Assembly: GCF_904849725.1 (NCBI RefSeq)
Contig: NC_058519.1
Span: forward strand, 20,567,267 to 20,631,266
Direction of reading: 5' to 3'
From: Hordeum vulgare subsp. vulgare
Lineage: Eukaryota; Streptophyta; Magnoliopsida; Poales; Poaceae
DNA: 64,000 nucleotides
The stretch's first letter is position 1; the number at the start of each line of letters is the position of its first letter. Positions 50,860-63,012 of the stretch are shown in pieces. A model generated the notes under the pieces. That model saw only the letters and a program-made list of their open reading frames with translations, was not told where the DNA came from and searched no databases. A program made the translations under genes and the position numbers.

Positions 50860-52209
50860 AGAGGGCTACGACAAAAACTGGATGCAGTTCGTGTACAAAA
50901 CTGACAATCTCTCTCGAAGTAGGAGGGTTTCGAACGAGAACTCGTCTCTTACAAAGGGATTTCGTTTTTTTGAACTTATTTGAACTCCATCATTTTTGTA
51001 TGTTCAAAATGCACCATTCAAAGGCACATCACAAAATTTCAACAATTTCTGACTTCATTTGGTATATTTCGTGCATTTACTTATTTTTTTTGAGCTAGTT
51101 GACCCTGAAATTGCAAAGCACTACAAATGAACTTTGAAAATGTTGAAAGTTGGCATGCTATCATCCTTTCACCCACATAGCATTTGTTAAAAAGTTGAGA
51201 TGGCTACGACAAAAACTGGATGCAGTTCGTGTACAAAAGTGACAATCTCTCTCGAAGTAGCAGGGTTTCGAACGAGAACTCATCTCTTACAAAGGGATTT
51301 CATTTTTTTGAACTTATTTGAACTCCATACTTTTTGTGTGTTCAAAATGAACCATTCAAAGGCACATCACAAAATTTCAACAATTTCTGACTTCATTTGG
51401 TATATTTCGTGCATTTACTTATTTTTTTGAGCTAGTTGACCCTGAAATTGAAAAGCACTACAAATGAACTCTGAAAATGTTGAAAGTTGGCATGCTATCA
51501 TCATTTCACCCACATAGCATGTGTTAAAAAGTTGAGAGGGCTACGACAAACACTGGATGCAGTTCGTGTACGAAACTGACAATCTCTCTCGAAGTAGCAC
51601 GGTTTCGAACGAGAACTCATCTCTTACAAAGGGATTTCATTTTTTGAACTTATTTGAACTCCATACTTTTTGTGTGTTCAAAATGCACAATTTAAAGGCA
51701 CATGACAAAATTTCAACAATTTCTGACTTCATTTGGTATATTTCGTGCATTTACTTATATTTTTTGAGCTAGTTGACCCTGAAATTGAAAAGCACTACAA
51801 ATGAACTCTGAAAATGTTGAAAGTTGGCATGCTATCATCACTTCACCCACATAGCATGTGTTAAAAAGTTGAGAGGGCTACGACAAAAAATGGTTGCAGT
51901 TCGTGTACAAAACTGACAATCTCTCTCGAAGTAGCAGGGTTTCGAACGAGAACTCATCTCTTACAAAGGGATTTCATTTTTTTGAACTTATTTGAACTCC
52001 ATACTTTTTGTTTGTTCAAAATGCACCATTAAAAGGCAAATCACAAAATTTCAACAATTTCCGACTTCATTTGGTATATTTCGTGCATTTACTTATTTTT
52101 TTTGAGCTAGTTGACCCTGAAATTGAAAAGCACTACAAATGAACACTGAAAAAGTTGAAAGTTGGCATGCTATCATCATTTCACCCACATAGCATGTGTT
52201 AAAAAGTTG
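50860..52209 (+). repeat. 4-monomer higher-order unit, copy 2 (1350 bp)
   Basis: Monomers at 50860, 51198, 51535 and 51872 repeat copy 1 slot by slot, including the rare atttaaaggcacatgac and aaaaaatggttgca variants. A third, more diverged set of the same four types appears at about 56260-57610. Confidence 0.9.
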
Positions 52210-53559
52210 AGAGCGCTACGACAAAAACTGGATGCAGTTCGTGTACAAAACTGACAATCTCTCTCGAAGTAGCAGGCTTTCGAACGAGAACTCATCTCTT
52301 ACAAAGGGATTTCATTTTTTTGAACTTATTTGAACTCCATACTTTTTGTGTGTTCAAAATGCACCATTCAAAGGCACATGACAGAATTTCAACAATTTCT
52401 AACTTCATTTGGTATATTTCGTGCATTTACTTATTTTTTTTGAGCTAGTTGACCCTGAAATTGAAAAGCACTACAAATGAACACTGAAAATGTTGAAAGT
52501 TGGCATGCTATCATCATTTCACCCACATAGCATGTGTTATAAAGTTGAGAGGGCTACGACAAAAACTGGATGCAGTTCGTGTACAAAACTGACAATCTCT
52601 CTCGAAGTAGCAGGGTTTCGAACGAGAACTCATCTCTTACAAAGGGATTTCATTTTTTTGAACTTATTTGAACTCCATACTTTTTGTGTGTTCAAAATGC
52701 ACCATTCAAAGGCACATCACAAAATTTTAACAATTTCAGACTTCATTTGGTATATTTCGTGCATTTACTTATTTTTTTTGAGCTAGTTAACCCTGAAATT
52801 GAAAAGCACTACAAATGAACTCTGAAAATGTTGAAAGTTGGCATGCTATCATCATTTCACCCACATAGCATGTGTTAAAAAGTTGAGAGGGCTACGACAA
52901 AAACTGGTTGCAGTTCGTGTACAAAACTGAAAATCTCTCTCGAAGTAGCACGGTTTCGAACGAGAACTCATCTCTTACAAAGGGATTTCATTTTTTTGAA
53001 CTTATTTGAACTCCATACTTTTTGTGTGTTCAAAATGCACAATTAAAAGGCACATCACAAAATTTCAACAATTTCTGACTTCATTTGGTATATTTCGTGC
53101 ATTTACTTATTTTTTTAGCTAGTTGACCCTGAAATTGAAAAGCACTACAAATGAACTCTGAAAATGTTGAAATTTGGCATGCTATCATCATTTCACCCAC
53201 ATAGCATGTGTTAAAAAGTTGAGAGGGCTACGACAAAAACTGGATGCAGTTCGTGTACAAAACTGACAATCTCTCTCGAAGTAGGAGGGTTTCGAACGAG
53301 AACTCGTCTCTTACAAAGGGATTTCATTTTTTTGAACTTATTTGAACTCCATCATTTTTGTGTGTTCAAAATGCACCATTCAAAGGCACATCACAAAATT
53401 TCAACAATTTCTGACTTCATTTGGTATATTTCGTGCATTTACTTATTTTTTTTGAGCTAGTTGACCCTGAAATTGCAAAGCACTACAAATGAACTTTGAA
53501 AATGTTGAAAGTTGGCATGCTATCATCCTTTCACCCACATAGCATTTGTTAAAAAGTTG
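52210..53559 (+). repeat. irregular satellite monomers
   Basis: Four monomers with mixed variants (gagcgctac, agttgagagg with ctggttgcag, catcatttttgtgtg). The last leads into an agatgg monomer, as in the 4-mer unit. Confidence 0.8.
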
Positions 53560-56500
53560 AGATGGCTACGACAAAAACTGGATGCAGTTCGTGTACAAAA
53601 GTGACAATCTCTCTCGAAGTAGCAGGGTTTCGAACGAGAACTCATCTCTTACAAAGGGATTTCATTTTTTTGAACTTATTTGAACTCCATACTTTTTGTG
53701 TGTTCAAAATGAACCATTCAAAGGCACATCACAAAATTTCAACAATTTCTGACTTCATTTGGTATATTTCGTGCATTTACTTATTTTTTTTGAGCTAGTT
53801 GACCCTGAAATTGAAAAGCACTACAAATGAACTCTGAAAATGTTGAAAGTTGGCATGCTATCATCATTTCACCCACATAGCATGTGTTAAAAAGTTGAGA
53901 GGGCTACGACAAACACTGGATGCAGTTCGTGTACGAAACTGAAAATCTCTCTCGAAGTAGCACGGTTTCGAACGAGAACTCTTCTCTTACAAAGGGATTT
54001 CATTTTTTTGAACTTATTTGAACTCCATACTTTTTGTGTGTTCAAAATGCACCATTCAAAGGCACATCACAAAATTTCAACAATTTCTGACTTCATTGGG
54101 TATATTTCGTGCATTTACTTATTTTTTTTTGAGCTAGTTCACCAGAAATTGAAAAGCACTACAAATGAACACTGAAAATGTTGAAAGTTGGCATGATATC
54201 ATCATTTCACCCACATAGCATGTGTTAAAAAGTTGAGAGGGCTACGACAAAAACCGGATGCAGTTCGTGTACAAAACTGACAATCTCTCTCGAAGTAGGA
54301 GGGTTTCGAACGAGAACTCGTCTCTTACAAAGGGATTTCATTTTTTTGAACTTTTTTGAACTCCATACTTTTCGTGTGTTCAAAATGCACCATTCAAAGG
54401 CACATCACAAAATTTCAACAATTTCTGACTTCATTTGGTATATTTCATGCATTTACTTATTTTTTTTGAGCTAGTTGACCCTGAAATTGAAAAGCACTAC
54501 AAATGAACTCTGAAAATGTTGAAAGTTGGCATGCTATCATCCTTTCACCCACATAGCATGTGTTAAAAAGTTGAGATGGCTACGACAAAAACTAGATACA
54601 GTTCGTGTACAAAACTGACAATCTCTCTCGAAGTAGCAGGGTTTCGAACCAGAACTCATCTCTTACAAAGGGATTTTATTTTTTTGAACTTATTTGAACT
54701 CCATACTTTTTGTATGTTCAAAATGCACCATTCAAAGGCACATCACAAAATTTCAACAATTTTGACTTCATTTGGTATATTTCGTGCATTTACTTATTTT
54801 TTTTTTGAGCTAGTTGACCCAGAAATTGAAAAGCACTACAAATGAACTCTGAAAATGTTGAAAGTTGGCATGCTATCATCATTTCACCCACATAGCATGT
54901 GTTAAAAAGTTGAGAGGGCTACGACAATAACTGAATGCAGTTCCTGTACAAAACTGACAATCTCTCTCGAAGTAGCAGGGTTTCGAACGAGAACTCATCT
55001 CTTACAAAGGGATTTCATTTTTTTGAACTTATTTGAACTCCATAGTTTTTGTGTGTTCAAAATGCACCATTCAAAGACACATCACAAAATTTCAACAATT
55101 TCCGACTTCATTTGGTATATTTCGTGCATTTACTTTTTTTTTGAGCTAGTTGACCCTGAAATTGAAAAGCACTACAAATGAACAATGAAAATGTTGAAAG
55201 TTGGCATGCTATCATCATTTCACCCAAATAGCATGTGTTAAAATGTTGAGAGGGCTACGACAAAAACTGGATGCAGTTCGTGTACAAAACTGACAATCTC
55301 TCCCGAAGTAGGAGGGTTTCGAACGAGAACTCATCTCTTACAAAGGGATTTCATTTTTTTGAACTTATTTGAACTCCATACTTTTTGTGTGTTCAAAATG
55401 CACCATTCAAAGGCACATCACAAAATTTCAACAATTTATGACTTCATTTGGTATATTTCGTGCATTTACTTATTTTTTTGAGCTAGTTGACCCTGAAATT
55501 GAAAAGCACTACAAATGAACTCTGAAAATGTTGAAAGTTGGCATGCTATCATCATTTCACCCACATAGCATGTGTTAAAAAGTTGAGAGCGCTACGACAA
55601 AAACTGGATGCAGTTCGTGTACAAAACTCACAATCTCTCTCGAAGTAGGAGGGTTTCGAACGAGAACTCATCTCTTACAAAGGGATTTCATTTTTTTGAA
55701 CTTATTTGAACTCCATACTTTTTGTGTGTTCAAAATGCACCATTCAAAGGCACATCACAAAATTTCAACAATTTCTGACTTCATTTGGTAAATTTCGTGC
55801 ATTTACTTTTTTTTTGAGCTAGGTGACCCTGAAATTGAAAAGCACTACAAATGAACTCTGAAAATGTTGAAAGTTGGCATGCTATCGTCATTTCACCCAC
55901 ATAGCATGTGTTAAAAAGTTGAGAGGGCTACGACAAAAACTGGATGCAGTTCGTGTACAAAACTGACAATCTCTCTCGAAGTAGCACGGTTTCGAACGAG
56001 AACTGATCTCTTACAAAGGGATTTCAGTTTTTTGAACTTATTTGAACTCCATACTTTTTGTGTGTTCAAAATGCACCATTCAAAGGCACATCACAAAATT
56101 TCAACAATTTCTGACTTCATTTGGTATATTTCGTGCATTTACTTATTTTTTTTAGCTAGTTGACCCTGAAATTGAAAAGCACTACAAATGAACTCTGAAA
56201 ATGTTGAAAGTTGGCATGCTATCATCATTTCACCCACATAGCATGTGTTAAAAAGTTGAGAGGGCTACGACAAAAACTGGATGCAGTTCGTGTACAAAAC
56301 TGACAATCTCTCTCGAAGTAGGAGGGTTTCGAACGAGAACTCGTCTCTTACAAAGGGATTTCATTTTTTTGAACTTATTTGAACTCCATCATTTTTGTAT
56401 GTTCAAAATGCACCATTCAAAGGCACATCACAAAATTTCAACAATTTCTGACTTCATTTGGTATATTTCGTGCATTTACTTATTTTTTTTTGAGCTAGTT

Positions 56501-56597
56501 GACCCTGAAATTGCAAAGCACTTCAAATGAACTTTGAAAATGTTGAAAGTTGGCATGCTATCATCCTTTCACCCACATAGCATTTGTTAAAAAGTTG
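53560..56597 (+). repeat. second dispersed 9-monomer unit
   Basis: Follows the slot order of 46475-49510 (agatgg, acgaaactg, gttcaccag, agatgg at 54574, ttcctgtac, gttaaaatgttg, gagcgctac) over about 3038 bp. It lies about 7085 bp from that block, the length of 21 monomers. The two dispersed blocks are closer to each other than to the tandem 9-mers in slots 7-9. Confidence 0.85.
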
Positions 56598-59500
56598 AGA
56601 CGGCTACGACAAAAACTGGATGCAGTTCGTGTACAAAAGTGACAATCTCTCTCGAAGTAGCAGGGTTTCGAACGAGAACTCATCTCTTACAAAGGGATTT
56701 CATTTTTTTGAACTTATTTGAACTCCATACTTTTTGTGTGTTCAAAATGAACCATTCAAAGGCACATCACAAAATTTCAACAATTTCTGACTTCATTTGG
56801 TATATTTCGTGCATTTACTTATTTTTTTTGAGCTAGTTGACCCTAAAATTGAAAAGCACTACAAATGAACTCTGAAAATGTTGAAAGTTGGCATGCTATC
56901 ATCATTTCACCCACATAGCATGTGTTAAAAAGTTGAGAGGGCTACGACAAACACTGGATGCAGTTCGTGTACGAAACTGACAATCTCTCTCGAAGTAGCA
57001 CGGTTTCGAACGAGAACTCATCTCTTACAAAGGGATTTCATTTTTTGAACTTATTTGAACTCCATACTTTTTGTGTGTTCAAAATGCACAATTTAAAGGC
57101 ACATGACCAAATTTCAACAATTTCTGACTTCATTTGGTATATTTCGTGCATTTACTTATTTTTTTTGAGCTAGTTGACCCTGAAATTGAAAAGCACTACA
57201 AATGAACTCTGAAAATGTTGAAAGTTGCCATGCTATCATCATTTCACCCACGTAGCATGTGTTAAAAAGTTGAGAGGGCTACGACAAAAAATGGTTGCAG
57301 TTCGTGTACAAAACTGACAATCTCTCTCGAAGTAGCAGGGTTTCGAACGAGAACTCATCTCTTACAAAGGGATTTCATTTTTTTGAACTTATTTGAACTC
57401 CATACTTTTTGTGTGTTCAAAATGCACCATTAAAAGGCACATCACAAAATTTCAACAATTTCCGACTTCATTTGGTATATTTCGTGCATTTACTTTTTTT
57501 TTTGAGCTAGTTGACCCTGAAATTGAAAAGCACTACAAATGAACTCTGAAAATGTTGAAAGTTGGCATGCTATCATCATTTCACCCAAATAGCATGTGTT
57601 AAAAAGTTGAGAGGGCTACGATAAAAACTGGATGCAGTTCGTGTACAAAACTGACAATCTCTCTCGAAGTAGCAGGGTTTCGAACGAGAACTCATCTCTT
57701 ACAAAGGATTTCATTTTTTTTGAACTTATTTGAACTCCATACTTTTTGTGTGTTAAAAATGCACTATTCAAAGGAACATCACATAATTTCAACAATTTCT
57801 GACTTCATTTGGTATATTTCGTGCATTTACTTTTTTTTGAGCTAGGTGACCCTGAAATTGAAAAGCACTACAAATGAACTTTCAAAATGTTGAAAGTTGG
57901 CATGCTATCATCATTTCACCCACATAGCATGCGTTAAAAAGTTGAGACGGCTACGACAAAAACTGGATGCAGTTCGTGTACAAAACTGACAATCTCTCTC
58001 GAAGTAGCACGGTTTCGAACGAGAACTCATCTCTTACAAAGGGATTTAATTTTTTTGAACTTATTTGAACTCCATAATTTTTGTGTGTTCAAAATGCACC
58101 ATTCAAAGGCAAATCACAAAATTTCAACAATTTCTGACTTCATTTGGTATATTTCGTGCATTTACTTTTTTTTTTGAGCTAGTTGACCCTGAAATTGAAA
58201 AGCACTACAAATGAACACTGAAAATGTTGAAAGTTGGCATGCTATCATCATTTCACCCACATAGCATGTGTTAAAAAGTTGAGAGCGCTACGACAAAAAC
58301 TGGATGCAGTTCGTGTACAAAACTGACAATCTCTCTCGAAGTAGCAGGGTTTCGAACGAGAACTCATCTCTTACAAAGGGATTTCATTTTTTTGAACTTA
58401 TTTGAACTCCATACTTTTTGTGTGTTCAAAATGCACCATTCAAAGGCACATCACAGAATTTCAACAATTTCTAACTTCATTTGGTATATTTCGTGCATTT
58501 ACTTATTTTTTTTGAGCTAGTTGACCCTGAAATTGAAAAGCACTACAAATGAACACTGAAAATGTTGAAAGTTGGCATGCTATCATCATTTCACCCACAT
58601 AGCATGTGTTAAAAAGTTGAGAGGGCTACGACAAAAACTGGATGCAGTTCGTGTACAAAACTGACAATCTCTCTCGAAGTAGGAGGGTTTCGAAAGAGAA
58701 CTCATCTCTTACAAAGGGATTTCATTTTTTTGAACTTATTTGAACTCCATACTTTTTGTGTGTTCAAAATGCACCATTCAAAGGCACATCACAAAATTTT
58801 AACAATTTCTGACTTCATTTGGTATATTTCGTGCATTTACTTATTTTTTTTGAGCTAGTTGACCCTGAAATTGAAAAGCACTACAAATGAACTCTGAAAA
58901 TGTTGAAAGTTGGCATGCTATCATCCCTTCACCCACATAGCATGTGTTAAAAAGTTGAGATGGCTACGACAAAAATTGGATGCAGTTCCTCTACAAAACT
59001 GACAATCTCTCTCGAAGTAGCAGGGTTTCGAACGAGAACTCATCTCTTAGAAAGGGATTTCATTTTTTTGAACTTATTTGAACTCCATAATTTTTGTATG
59101 TTAAAAATGCACCATTCAAAGGCACATCACAAAATTTCAACAATTTTGACTTCATTTGGTATATTTCGTGCATTTACTTTTTTTTTTTGAGCTAGTTGAC
59201 CCAGAAATTGAAAAGCACTACAAATGAAATCTGAAAATGTTCAAAGTTGGCATGCTATCATCATTTCACCCACATAGCATGTGTTAAAAAGTTGAGAGGG
59301 CTACGACAAAAACTGGATGCAGTTCGTGTACAAAACTGACAATCTCTCTCGAAGTAGCAGGGTTTCGAACGAGAACTCATCTCTTACAAACGGATTTCTT
59401 TTTTTTGAATTTATTTGAACTCCATACTTTTTGTGTGGTCAAAATGTACGATTCAAAGGCACATCACAAAATTTCAACAATTTCCGACTTCATTTGGTAT

Positions 59501-61660
59501 ATTTCGTGCATTTACTTTTTTTTTTGAGCTAGTTGACCCTGAAATTGAAAAGCACTACAAATGAACTCTGAAAATGTTGAAAGTTGGCATGCTATCATCC
59601 TTTCACCCACATAGCATGTGTTAAAAAGTTGACATGGCTACGACAAAAATTGGATGCAGTTCGTGTACAAAACTGACAATCTCTCTCGAAGTAGCAGGGT
59701 TTCGAACGAGAACTCATCTCTTACAAAGGGATTTCATTTTTTTGAACTTATTTGAACTCCATACTTTTTGTATGTTAAAAATTCACCATTCAAAGGCACA
59801 TCACAAGATTTCAACAATTTTGACTTCATTTGGTATATTTCGTGCATTTACTTATTTTTTTTTGAGCTAGTTGACCCAGAAATTGAAAAGCACTACAAAT
59901 GAACTCTCAAAATGTTCAAAGTTGGCATGCTATCATCATTTCACCCACATAGCATGTGTTAAAAAGTTGAGAGGGCAACGACAAAAACTGGATGCAGTTC
60001 GTGTACAAAACTGACAATCTCTCTCGAAGTAGCAGGGTTTCGAACGAGAACTCATCTCTTACAAAGGGATTTCATTTTTTTGAACTTATTTGAACTCCAT
60101 ACTTTTTGTGTGTTCAAAATGCACCATTCAAAGGCACATCACAAAATTTCAACAATTTCAGACTTCATTTGGTATATTTCGTGCATTTACTTTTTTTTTT
60201 GAGCTAGTTGACCCTGAAATTGAAAAGCACTACAAATGAACTCTGAAATGTTGAAAGTTTGCATGCTATCATCATTTCACCCACATAGCATGTGTTAAAA
60301 AGTTGAGAGGTCTACGACAAAAACTGGATGCAGTTTGTGTACAAAACTGACAATCTCTCTCGAAGTAGCAGGGTTTCGAACGAGAACTCATCTCTTACAA
60401 AGGGATTTCATTTTTTTGAACTTATTTGAACTTCATATTTTGTGTGTGTTCAAAATGCACCATTCAAAGGCACATCACAAAATTTCAACAATTTCCGACT
60501 TCATTTGGTATATTTCGTGCATTTACTTTTTTTTTTGAGCTAGTTGACCCTGAAATTGAAAAGCACTACAAATGAACTCTGAAAATGTTGAAAGTTGGCA
60601 TGCTATCATCATTACACCCACATAGCATGTGTTAAAAAGTTGAGAGGGCTACGAAAAAACTGGATGCAGTTCGTGTACAAAACTGACAATCTCTCTCGAA
60701 GTAGGAGGGTTTCGAACGAGAACTCATCTCTTACAAAGGGATTTCATTTTTTTGAACTTATTTGAACTTCATAATTTTTGTGTGTTCAAAATGCACCATT
60801 CAAAGGCACATCACAAAATTTCAACAATTTCTGACTTCATTTGGTATATTTCGTGCATTTACTTAATTTTTTTTTGAGCTAGTTGACCCCGAAATTGAAA
60901 AGCACTACAAATGAACTCTGAAAATGTTGAAAGTTGGCATGCTATCATAATTTCACCCACATAGCATGTGTTAAAAAGTTGAGAGGGCTACGATAAAAAC
61001 TGGATGCAGTTCGTGTACAAAACTAACAATCTCTCTCGATGTAGCAGGGTTTCGAACGAGAACTCATCTCTTACAAAGGGATTTCATTTTTTTGAACTTA
61101 TTTGAACTTCATAATTTTTGTGTGTTCAAAATGCACCATTCAAAGGCACATCACAAAATTTCAACAATCTCTGACTTCATTTGGTATATTTCGTGTATTT
61201 ACTTATTTTTTTGAGCTAGTTGACCCTGAAATTGAAAAGCACTACAAATGAACAGTGAAAATGTTGAAAGTTGGCATGCTATCATCATTTCACCCACATA
61301 GCATGTGTTAAAAAGTTGAGAGGGCTACGACAAAAACTGGATGCAGTTCGTGTACAAAACTGACAATCTCTCTCGAAGTAGGAGGGTTTCGAACGAGAAC
61401 TCATCTCTTACAAAGGGATTTCATTTTTTTGAACTTATTTGAATTCCATACTTTTTGTGTGTTCAAAATGCACCATTCAAAGGCACATCACAAAATTTCA
61501 ACAATTTCCGACTTCATTTGGTATATTTCGTGCATTTACTTATTTTTTTTTTTTGAGCTAGTTGACCCTGAAATTGAAAAGCACTACAAATGAACTCTGA
61601 AAATGTTGAAAGTTGGCATGCTATCATCATTTCACCCACATAGCATGTGTTAAAAAGTTG
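56598..61660 (+). repeat. satellite monomers without short-period higher order
   Basis: Starts with the agacgg/acgaaactgac/aaaaaatgg types (third, diverged 4-mer) and then about twelve more variable monomers, with private changes such as gggcaacgac, gagaggtctac and acgataaaaac. T-runs vary widely (about 7-13 T). This is the most heterogeneous part of the array. Confidence 0.8.
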
Positions 61661-62336
61661 AGAGGGCTACGACAAAAACTGGATGCAGTTCGTGTACAAA
61701 ACTGACAATCTCTCTCGAAGTAGCACGGTTTCGAACGAGAACTCATCTCTTACAAAGAGATTTCACTTTTTTGAACTTATTTGAACTCCATACTTTTTGT
61801 GTGTTCAAAATACACCATTCAAAGGCACATCACAAAATTTCAACAATTTCTGACTTCATTTGGTATATTTCGTGCATTTACTTATTTATTTTGAGCTAGT
61901 TGACCCTGAAATTGAAAAGCACTACAAATGAACTCCGAAAATGTTGAAAGTTGGCATGCTATCATCATTTCACCCACATAGCATGTGTTAAAAAGTTGAG
62001 AGGGCTACGACAAAAACTGGATGCACTTCGTGTACAAAACTGACAATCTCTCTCGAAGTAGCACGGTTTCGAACGAGAACTCATCTCTTACAAAGGGATT
62101 TCATTTTTTTGAACTTATTTGAACTCCATACTTTTTGTGTGTTCAAAATGCACGATTCAAAGGCACATCACAAAATTTCAACAATTTCTGACTTCATTTG
62201 GTATATTTCGTGCATTTACTTATTTTTTTTGAGCTAGTTGACCCTGAAATTGAAAAGCACTACAAATGAACTCTGAAAATGTTGAAAGTTGGCATGCTAT
62301 CATCCTTTCACCCACATAGCATCTGTTAAAAAGTTG
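61661..62336 (+). repeat. satellite dimer unit, copy 1 (676 bp)
   Basis: Two monomers (61661, 61999) sharing the rare variants aaagagatttcac, caaaatacacc, ttatttattttgag and ctccgaaaatg in the first, and gcacttcgtg plus atgcacgattc in the second. Confidence 0.88.
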
Positions 62337-63012
62337 AGAGGGCTACGACAAAAACTGGATGCAGTTCGTGTACAAAACTGACAATCTCTCTCGAAGTAGC
62401 AGGGTTTCGAACGAGAACTCATCTCTTACAAAGAGATTTCACTTTTTTGAACTTATTTGAACTCCATACTTTTTGTGTGTTCAAAATACACCATTCGAAG
62501 GCACATCACAAAATTTCAACAATTTCTGACTTCATTTGGTATATTTCGTGCATTTACTTATTTATTTTGAGCTAGTTGACCCTGAAATTGAAAAGCACTA
62601 CAAATGAACTCCGAAAATGTTGAAAGTTGGCATGCTATCATCATTTCACCCACATAGCATGTGTTAAAAAGTTGAGAGGGCTACGACAAAAACTGGATGC
62701 ACTTCGTGTACAAAACTGACAATCTCTCTCGAAGTAGCACGGTTTCGAACGAGAACTCATCCCTTACAAAGGGATTTCATTTTTTTGAACTTATTTGAAC
62801 TCCATACTTTTTGTGTGTTCAAAATGCACGATTCAAAGGCACATCACAAAATTTCAACAATTTCTGACTTCATTTGGTATATTTCGTGCATTTATTTATT
62901 TATTTTGAGCTAGTTGACCCTGAAATTGAAAAGCACTACAAATGAACTCTGAAAATGTTGAAAGTTGGCATGCTATCATCCTTTCACCCACATAGCATGT
63001 GTTAAAAAGTTG
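62337..63012 (+). repeat. satellite dimer unit, copy 2 (676 bp)
   Basis: Repeats copy 1 with the same rare variants at a 676-bp offset, and a few new changes (attcgaagg, catcccttac, atttatttatttattttg). Confidence 0.88.
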
